A DNA stretch of 64,000 bases, from contig JAPLJH010000099.1 of assembly GCA_026388695.1 (NCBI GenBank), forward strand, positions 1 to 64,000, written 5' to 3'. Source of the stretch: Deltaproteobacteria bacterium (GTDB lineage Bacteria > Desulfobacterota > Desulfobulbia > Desulfobulbales > Desulfurivibrionaceae). Made by a program: the position numbers and the translations under genes. Below the pieces are notes generated by a model, which was not told the origin of the DNA, did not search any database, and was given only the letters and a program-made list of their open reading frames with translations. Shown here in pieces: positions 10,490 to 17,177 of the stretch (position 1 is its first letter; every line of letters starts with the position of its first letter).

Positions 10490-11455
10490 TCAGCAGTCGC
10501 AGGTATTGGGGTTGCAAGGCCCGCTGCCGCAGCCGCAGCTCGACGCACCCTTGGCCATGGGGATGGAAGTAGCCGCAGTCTGGATGACGGGCAGCTCTTT
10601 CTCGACCTTGGCCAGAAACGCTTCAAACGCCTGGATGGCCGGGCTTGTGGCCCCGGAAGAAAGATAGGGCTTGCCGTCATCCCCGGCGATAACCACCCTG
10701 GCATCAAGGGGAATCCTGCCCAGAAAAGGCACGGAAAACTCGGTGGCCAACTGCTCGCCGCCGCCGGTTTTGAAGATATCCACCGGCTTGTCGCAGTGCG
10801 GACAGATAAAACCGCTCATGTTCTCCACGATCCCAAGAATCTTCATGGAAACGTGCTTGCAAAAATTGATGGACTTGCGCACATCCGCCAGGGCGATGTT
10901 CTGGGGGGTGGTCACGACCAGGGCCTTGGCATCCTTGATGGTGTGGGCCACGGTCATGGGCTCGTCCCCGGTGCCCGGAGGCGCATCGATGACCAGATAA
11001 TCCAGCTCGCCCCAATTCACATCGGCAATAAACTGGCGGATCGCCTGATTCTTGAGGGGCCCGCGCCAAATGATGGGATCATCCCGATTCTCCATCATAC
11101 TCTCCAGCGAGATGACCTTGAGCTTATCATTGTATTGCAGGGGCGGCATCTTGCCGTCCTTGGTGAGCTCGCCGTCCATCCTGCCGGACATGCCGAGCAT
11201 GCGGACGATATCCGGGCCATGGAGATCAACATCCATGAGGCCGACCTTATATCCCTTTTGCGCCAGACCGAGGGCCAGATTCACCGAAACAGTGCTTTTG
11301 CCCACCCCGCCCTTGCCACTCATCACCAGAATCTTGTTTTTGATCCGGTCCAGAGAGGCGGCGATTGCCGTATTCTGCTGGGCCACCGCCGCATCGGCGG
11401 AGCCACAGCCACTTGCTTTTTTACTACCACAGGTACCGCTGCTGCACTTTGACAT
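10490..11455 (-). CDS. mrp: Mrp/NBP35-family P-loop Fe-S carrier ATPase
   Basis: MSGKGGVGKSTVSVNLA, APPGTGDEP; Cys-rich N- and C-termini. Confidence 0.92.
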   Translation of the reverse strand: MSKCSSGTCGSKKASGCGSADAAVAQQNTAIAASLDRIKNKILVMSGKGGVGKSTVSVNLALGLAQKGYKVGLMDVDLHGPDIVRMLGMSGRMDGELTKDGKMPPLQYNDKLKVISLESMMENRDDPIIWRGPLKNQAIRQFIADVNWGELDYLVIDAPPGTGDEPMTVAHTIKDAKALVVTTPQNIALADVRKSINFCKHVSMKILGIVENMSGFICPHCDKPVDIFKTGGGEQLATEFSVPFLGRIPLDARVVIAGDDGKPYLSSGATSPAIQAFEAFLAKVEKELPVIQTAATSIPMAKGASSCGCGSGPCNPNTCDC

Positions 11456-11591
11456 GACGACCTCCAAGAATATAAAAAATCAAAAATGAACGAATTCAGG
11501 GGAAGCTTTATCTTATACTGTAAGACTGGGTGTTTTGAAAGGCAAAAGCCCAGCTTGCCCCTCCATATGAAGGCCAGGGCTTTCTGCTGTT

Positions 11592-11896
11592 TTCTTTCTT
11601 CTTTTGCGTGCCCAAAAGAAGAAAGAAGAAAAAGGTACCCCAGCCAGTCCTGGCCCTACGGGCTGCTCTTACTTCTCGGCGAGGGCGGCAGGACAAATGG
11701 GGGAGGGGAAAATCCCATTGGCACGCAGCCGAGCACCGGAGAGGCTGCCGAAAAGGGGATTTGCACTGTCTGAGCGCAGCGAGTTTGCAAAGCCCCGGCA
11801 GCATCGAGGAGCACAGGGCATCCCGCCTACGGCGGGACAAGAGACACAGGGGGCCCTTTCTTTGGTTCGTTTCTTTGGGCAAGCAAAGAAATGAAC
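11592..11896. repeat. structured intergenic repeat, family 2 copy A (long form with hairpin ends)
   Basis: 15-bp hairpin at 11592-11627; segment 11714-11896 is highly similar to 20363-20544; terminal hairpin gttcgtttctttg-ggcaag-caaagaaatgaac. Confidence 0.88.
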
Positions 11897-11942
11897 AGAG
11901 CGACTCCATGCTCCATTCCTCGACATTCCCGGATATAATCAC

Positions 11943-11972
11943 AAAAAAAGGCTACCCGAAGGCAGCCTTTTA
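11943..11972 (-). terminator. Rho-independent terminator
   Basis: Minus strand AAAGGCTGCC-TTCG-GGTAGCCTTTTTTT, just downstream of the 11996-12529 gene. Confidence 0.75.
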
Positions 11973-11995
11973 CAAAGAGCAACTAAAAGAAAAAA

Positions 11996-12529
11996 TCACA
12001 AAGGAATAAATTCCGTCCGCTCCAATGCCATTTCCATGTAGAACCGGTGGGTATCCAGACTGAACACCATCCGCCGGTTATCCTGAAAATCAAGATCCGG
12101 GGTAAGGGTGATGGCGGTGTTCAAGGACAGGGCCTTGGGCTGGCCGATGTAGGAGGTGAGGTCAAACCGGCCTTCCACCATCTGCATAGCCTTGCCCATA
12201 AACTGGTTGGTCATCTCCCCCATGGTGTCAACCACCTCGGCAGAGGTCGAATCCTTGGCCAGTTCGCTCTCCGGCATCCCCATGGCAAGCATGTAGCTCC
12301 GGTAGAGTCCCATGGCAGCTCCGGCGGAAAAATTCACCACCACCAACCCGTTATAATCCCCGGTAAACTGAACAAAGCAACCGATCTCCGGCCGCAGGCT
12401 CACCTTGGGAATAACCTGGATGGTTTTTGAATATTTGATGGCCTTTTGGGTGCTCTTGTCCAGGGTCTTCTTGACCGCCTGACAGAAAATCTCGGCAATT
12501 ATGTCAATGGTTGCCTGTTTTTCACTCAT
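11996..12529 (-). CDS. CheX-like / DUF3334-type protein
   Basis: Start MSEKQATIDIIAEIFCQAV; VVDTMGEMTNQFMGKAMQ is CheX-like. Confidence 0.6.
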   Translation of the reverse strand: MSEKQATIDIIAEIFCQAVKKTLDKSTQKAIKYSKTIQVIPKVSLRPEIGCFVQFTGDYNGLVVVNFSAGAAMGLYRSYMLAMGMPESELAKDSTSAEVVDTMGEMTNQFMGKAMQMVEGRFDLTSYIGQPKALSLNTAITLTPDLDFQDNRRMVFSLDTHRFYMEMALERTEFIPL

Positions 12530-12573
12530 CACTCCCCCCAATGGCCACGGACCAAAAACCATTATTATAAATG

Positions 12574-12660
12574 TGGTGCCCAGGACGAGAATCGAACTCG
12601 TACGAAATTGCTTTCGAGGGATTTTAAGTCCCTTGCGTCTACCAGTTCCGCCACCCAGGC
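12574..12660 (-). tRNA. tRNA-Leu (TAA)
   Basis: GCCTGGGTGGCGGAACTGGTAGACGCAAGGGACTTAAAATCCC...GAGTTCGATTCTCGTCCTGGGCACCA; long variable arm; encoded CCA. Confidence 0.95.
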
Positions 12661-12672
12661 ATAGTGCTCAAA

Positions 12673-13299
12673 TCAAAGGGCGGTGTACCATATCACCCTG
12701 CAAAAATCAAAATACTGCACCTGATAGGTGGATACCTCAAGGATTCCAGATTGCCAAGCATCGGCGGGCAAACCGGCCTTACGACAGAGGTGGCTTAGAA
12801 AATCCTTAGGATCGGGCAGCTGCTCCCAGACCTGGGGCAGAAAGGTGGCGCCCTGCACGCCCTTTCGGAGAATTACCCCATCGACCCCGACCCGCAGAAT
12901 ACGGAGCAACTCCTCCGCACTTGTATAGGCCAAGGGGGTCGGCTCGGTGAGGATGCTGATCTCCACCTCGATTGCCCCGAGTTCATTTTTCCCCACCGGT
13001 CTGAACCGGGAATCGTCAAAAGCGGCATGGAGGGCATTGCGCTTGACACCCTCGACAATGGAGTCCATGGCGGCAAGGCTGCCGATACAGCCGCGCAGCT
13101 CGCCATGTTCTTTCAGGGTGACAAAGGTTCCCCGCTTGTGCCCCAGCTCAGCATCCAACAAGCGGGCGGCGATATCGGCCCCTGGCGCATGCGCCTCCAT
13201 GCCAAGTTGCCGGGCGATGGTCTCCCGCGCCAGCCAGAGCAGCGCTTTCCCCTGTTCTTCTGTCAGGCCCGCAGCCTGTACGCCTTCATGCTGTGCCAT
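12673..13299 (-). CDS. amrA: AMMECR1 domain protein (AmmeMemoRadiSam system protein A)
   Basis: GTFVTLKEHGELRGCIGS, DSRFRPV, EVEISILTEP motifs. Confidence 0.85.
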   Translation of the reverse strand: MAQHEGVQAAGLTEEQGKALLWLARETIARQLGMEAHAPGADIAARLLDAELGHKRGTFVTLKEHGELRGCIGSLAAMDSIVEGVKRNALHAAFDDSRFRPVGKNELGAIEVEISILTEPTPLAYTSAEELLRILRVGVDGVILRKGVQGATFLPQVWEQLPDPKDFLSHLCRKAGLPADAWQSGILEVSTYQVQYFDFCRVIWYTAL

Positions 13300-13405
13300 G
13301 ATCAGCTCCTTTGTTCTTTCTTTTTCCCCGCACCCCTTTCAGAGTACAGTATCTTTGAAAATCGGAAACAACATAACACTTTTCTGCGAGAGGCAACTGC
13401 ACCGT

Positions 13406-13768
13406 ATGAAAACAATCACCACGCTTCTGGCGGCATTCAATATCTTTCTTGCCGCCACCGGCATCTGCCTTGGCGCGGACGCCCAACAGGGAAAACTGCT
13501 CTTTGAAAGCCCTATCCTCGGAGGCGGCACCTCCGGCAAGACCTGTCTCACCTGCCATGAACATGGCCGGGATTTCAGCCCGGAGACCATGCACAGGAAG
13601 CAATATCGGGTCATGGACAACCCCGTTGCCAGCCTGGCGGAGGTCGTCAATTTCTGCATCGAGGTAGCCTTGCGCGGCGAGGCACTCCCAGAAAACAGCA
13701 AAGAGATGAAGTATCTGCTCGCCTACCTGTCTGTCTTTATCCAAAACAACAACGGCAAGGCCCAATAA
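13406..13768 (+). CDS. secreted monoheme c-type cytochrome-like protein
   Basis: Signal peptide MKTITTLLAAFNIFLAATGICLGA; one CxxCH (TCLTCHEH). Confidence 0.75.
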   Translation: MKTITTLLAAFNIFLAATGICLGADAQQGKLLFESPILGGGTSGKTCLTCHEHGRDFSPETMHRKQYRVMDNPVASLAEVVNFCIEVALRGEALPENSKEMKYLLAYLSVFIQNNNGKAQ

Positions 13769-13798
13769 AAAACCCCGGCCAAGGCCAGGGTTTTTTTA
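13767..13798. terminator. Rho-independent terminator, probably bidirectional between convergent genes
   Basis: aaaaaacccc-ggcc-aa-ggcc-agggtttttt with A/T tracts on both sides. Confidence 0.75.
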
Positions 13799-13820
13799 CA
13801 ACACATTCAAAACGATATAA

Positions 13821-14174
13821 TCAGCAACCGCAGGAGCCGCCACTACCACCGCTGCCGCAAGAACTGCCGCAGCTTCCGCCCCCACCGCCGCCGAGAGGCT
13901 TGGCCGAGGAGATGCCGAAACCGGAACGGGGTCCGGCTTCGATGAAGTCTACCTTGATGACTCCACACTGATTGCTGAGATTATTATCCAGCAGGAATTT
14001 AATTCCGCCATGTTCAAACGTTGCATCATTTTCCTTTGGCTCATCCAGAGCCAATCCCAAAGAGGGGCCTGCTCAGCCACCCTGCATCAACGCAACACGT
14101 ACGGCAGATTCGATATTATTATCGGCCAGGTACGCTTTCAGTTTAACAACCGCCTGCTCTGTTACTTCAAGCAT
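13821..14174 (-). CDS. HesB/IscA-like selenoprotein, in-frame UGA at 14073-14075 read as Sec
   Basis: MLEVTEQAVVKLKAYLADNNIESAVRVALMQGG[U]AGPSLGLALDEPKENDATFEHGGIKFLLDNN... Frame is open on both sides of a single TGA at the conserved IscA/HesB Cys site. GAGGAG upstream of ATG. selB is in the window. Confidence 0.9.
14036..14054 (-). promoter_or_regulatory. putative bacterial SECIS hairpin
   Basis: Minus strand TTGGCTC-TGGAT-GAGCCAA: 7-bp stem, 5-nt loop with G at loop position 2; loop 26-30 nt after UGA. Confidence 0.75.
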
Positions 14175-14402
14175 CCTATGATCTCCTCATCAAAAGGTTC
14201 ATAAAAAAATATCCCGGCTCTGAGAAGGCCGGTAAGAAAAAAGTAATTTCAGCTTTTTCTTATTGAGTAAATTAAGAAATATCCCCGCATAAGTCAAGGC
14301 TGGTTTTTTGTTTTGATCTCCGTCTGATTCAAGCTATAACTAAAAAAAGGGTTTTTCTAATGAACAGAGGTCGTTACTCAGTCATTGTGTGAGGTTGAAC
14401 AG

Positions 14403-15497
14403 ATGAAAAAAATCGTCATATCCACCGGCGGCGGCGACGCCCCTGGCCTGAACGCGGTTATTTACGCAGTGACCAAATCCGCCCATTACCGGGGCTGGGA
14501 GGTCTACGGCAGCCACGGCGGCTACAAGGGGCTGCTCGACCCGGACGAACTTATCCGCCTCACCCCGGAGGTCGTTGAAGACATCACCCCCACCGGCGGC
14601 ACGATCCTCGGCTCGACCAACAAAGGCAACCCCTTTGCCATGCCGGTGGAAAACATGGCCGGCGAGGTACTGCTCCGCGATGTTTCCGACCGGGTCATGC
14701 AAAACTTTACCCGCATGGGTTTTTTCTGCCATATAGCGGTGGGCGGCGACGGCAGCCTGGAGATTGCCCACCGTTTCGCCACGGAAAAGGGGATGCCAGT
14801 GATCGGGGTGCCCAAGACCATTGACAACGATCTGCTGGCCACCCAAAGAACCTTTGGCTGCGACACCGCCGTGGCCACGGCGACCGAGGCCCTTGACAAG
14901 CTGCATTCCACCGCCAAATCCCACGACCGGGTCATGGTGGTCGAGGTCATGGGGAGGGATTCCGGCTGGATAGCCATCAACTCCGGAATCTCCGGCTGCG
15001 CCGACGTCATCCTCATCCCGGAAATCCCATTTGATATGGACAAAGTCTGCGACAAGATCAACGACAACGAATTGCATCACAAACATTACGCCATTGTCGT
15101 GGTGGCCGAGGGCGCCAGAGCAAAAAATGCCGAGGTCATCCACAAGACCACGGATGCCCATGAAATCGGACGCCAAGAGGTTATCCTGGGCGGGGTGGGC
15201 GAATGGGTGGCGCAACAGATTCGGGAAAAAACCGGCAAGGACACTCGTTCCCTGGTGCTGGGGCACCTACAGCGCGGCGGCTCCCCCACCACCTTCGACC
15301 GGATGCTGGCCCTGCGCTTTGGCGGCGCGGCGGTGCGGTTGGCAGAGCAGGAGGTCTTCGATCACATGGTGGCCCTGTCCGCCACGGATATTGTTGCCGT
15401 ACCCCTAGCCGATGCGATCAAGGCCCGAAAAAAGGTGCCCCTGGACAGCGATAAGGTCCTGACCGCGCGGGAAATCGGCACCTGTCTGGGGGATTAA
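14403..15497 (+). CDS. pfkA: 6-phosphofructokinase family (phosphoryl donor uncertain)
   Basis: GGGDAPGLNAVI, GGDGSLEIA, PKTIDNDL, EVMGRDSGWIA. Confidence 0.9.
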   Translation: MKKIVISTGGGDAPGLNAVIYAVTKSAHYRGWEVYGSHGGYKGLLDPDELIRLTPEVVEDITPTGGTILGSTNKGNPFAMPVENMAGEVLLRDVSDRVMQNFTRMGFFCHIAVGGDGSLEIAHRFATEKGMPVIGVPKTIDNDLLATQRTFGCDTAVATATEALDKLHSTAKSHDRVMVVEVMGRDSGWIAINSGISGCADVILIPEIPFDMDKVCDKINDNELHHKHYAIVVVAEGARAKNAEVIHKTTDAHEIGRQEVILGGVGEWVAQQIREKTGKDTRSLVLGHLQRGGSPTTFDRMLALRFGGAAVRLAEQEVFDHMVALSATDIVAVPLADAIKARKKVPLDSDKVLTAREIGTCLGD

Positions 15498-15534
15498 AAA
15501 AGAGCGGTAAACTGCCAGCTACAGGCTGCAGACT

Positions 15535-15843
15535 TCAGCCCTTTTCCAGCCGCTCCATGTAGACATCCCATTCGATGGGCAGCATGCTTTTCTTCAGGTT
15601 ATTGCATTCCTTGCAGCAAGCGGCAAGATTCCCCTTGCTGCTTGTCCCTCCCCTGGCCAGGGGCACGATGTGGTCCATGGTAAGCTCCTTGGCCGGGGTC
15701 TTGTTGCCGCAATAATAGCAGATGCCCAGGGAGAGCTTGGTCTGCCACCATCTGCTTTTCCGTATTTCCCGCGCCTTGGCCCGTTCGCGGCGGATATCCT
15801 CCTCGGCCACCCCCTCGCCGTACAGATCCCCTTCCGCACTCAT
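15535..15843 (-). CDS. HNH endonuclease
   Basis: CYYCGNKTPAKELTMDHIVPLARGGTSSKGNLAACCKECNNLK. Confidence 0.88.
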   Translation of the reverse strand: MSAEGDLYGEGVAEEDIRRERAKAREIRKSRWWQTKLSLGICYYCGNKTPAKELTMDHIVPLARGGTSSKGNLAACCKECNNLKKSMLPIEWDVYMERLEKG

Positions 15844-17177
15844 GACGCCACCTCCCCCAAAAGAATTTTCCGCGCCGCTCCCACCAGATACAACGATCCA
15901 GCCACACAGATCAGATCCCCGCTGTGCGCCATGTCTGCGGCCAGGGCCAAAGCCTCGTTAACTGTTGCCGCGCCCTGCGCCTTGCTACGCTCCTCTTCGG
16001 CCAGGATGGCGGTAAGCTGCTCCGGTGTTGCCGAGCGCTCGCTTTCCGGGCGGGTGAAGATGATTCGGTCCGCCAGGGGGGCTATGGCGGTGAGGGTTGC
16101 GGCCACATCCTTGTCTCCCATGCAGGCCCATACCAGAATGAGCCGGTCGTAGCGAAACTCGCTGACCAGGGCATCCCGCAGGCTTTCCACCCCGGCAGGG
16201 TTGTGGGCTCCGTCCAGCAGATAGCGGCGCAGAGAAGCGGGCTGTCCGGCTGCGACCTCGGCCAGACACTCCACCGGCTTCCCGTCCGCAAGGCAGAAAT
16301 ATTCAAGGCGGCCCGGCCAGCTCACGGAGAGTAGCCCCTGCCGGATCGCCTCCCCGCTCACCGGCAAGGTTTCGGAGATGGTTTCCAGCGCGGCCAGGGC
16401 CAGGGCAGCATTGCCGATCTGGTAGCCGCCTGTGAGGCGGCAATGCAGCCCGGCCAGGGAGTGGCTGTGGTCGATGCCCCGATACTCCCAGCTTCCCTTC
16501 GGGCCTCGAACCGCATCAAACTCCCTCCCCAACAGAAACAGGGGGGCTTTGCGTTCCTGGCATACCTGCTCCACCACTGCCAGACTTTCATCCGGTGCCA
16601 GCCCGGCAACCACCGGCACACCGGGCTTGATCACCCCAGCCTTTTCAAAGGCCACCGCAGCCAGGGTATTGCCGAGGTACTGCTCATGATCCATACTGAC
16701 ATTGGTGATCACGGAGACCAGAGGGGTGATCACATTGGTGGCGTCAAGCCTGCCGCCCATGCCCACTTCCAGGATGGCCACATCCACCTGCTCCTCGGCA
16801 AACCAGAGCAGGGCCAGGGCCGTGGCAAACTCGAAATAGGTGATCTGCCGCTCCCCCAGCGCCTCGCGGATCACGCTGGCCTGGCGGGCAAACGCCTCCT
16901 CCGAGATAAACCGCTCGCCGATCCGAAACCGCTCCCGCACGCAGCTGAGGTGCGGTGAGGTATAGAGTCCCACCTTGTATCCAGCCTTGGTCAGGATAGT
17001 CCGCATGGTGGTGGAGACGGAGCCCTTGCCGTTGGTGCCTGCCACATGCACGAAACGCAGGCCCCGGTGCGGATTGCCCACCGAATCGAGGAACTGGCTC
17101 ATGCTCTCAAGGCCCAACTTGATCTTGAAGAACTGTAGGTTGTCGAGAAAACCCCACGCCTCTTGGTAATTCATCAT
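15840..17177 (-). CDS. folC: bifunctional folylpolyglutamate synthase/dihydrofolate synthase
   Basis: VAGTNGKGSVST, HLSCVRERF, DGAHNPAG motifs. Confidence 0.92.
   Translation of the reverse strand: MMNYQEAWGFLDNLQFFKIKLGLESMSQFLDSVGNPHRGLRFVHVAGTNGKGSVSTTMRTILTKAGYKVGLYTSPHLSCVRERFRIGERFISEEAFARQASVIREALGERQITYFEFATALALLWFAEEQVDVAILEVGMGGRLDATNVITPLVSVITNVSMDHEQYLGNTLAAVAFEKAGVIKPGVPVVAGLAPDESLAVVEQVCQERKAPLFLLGREFDAVRGPKGSWEYRGIDHSHSLAGLHCRLTGGYQIGNAALALAALETISETLPVSGEAIRQGLLSVSWPGRLEYFCLADGKPVECLAEVAAGQPASLRRYLLDGAHNPAGVESLRDALVSEFRYDRLILVWACMGDKDVAATLTAIAPLADRIIFTRPESERSATPEQLTAILAEEERSKAQGAATVNEALALAADMAHSGDLICVAGSLYLVGAARKILLGEVAS

Noticed and set aside
8538-10667. 709-aa plus-strand ORF
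   Set aside because: Antisense to selB, the MBL hydrolase and mrp; high-GC shadow ORF with no recognisable domain.
11508-12009. Overlapping short ORFs rich in Arg/Ser/Cys on both strands
   Set aside because: They are translations of the family 2 repeat; structure, not coding potential, explains the region.
13821-14060. 79-aa ORF with TTG start as an independent gene
   Set aside because: It is the C-terminal part of the UGA-containing HesB-like gene; the conserved N-terminal domain continues upstream in the same frame.
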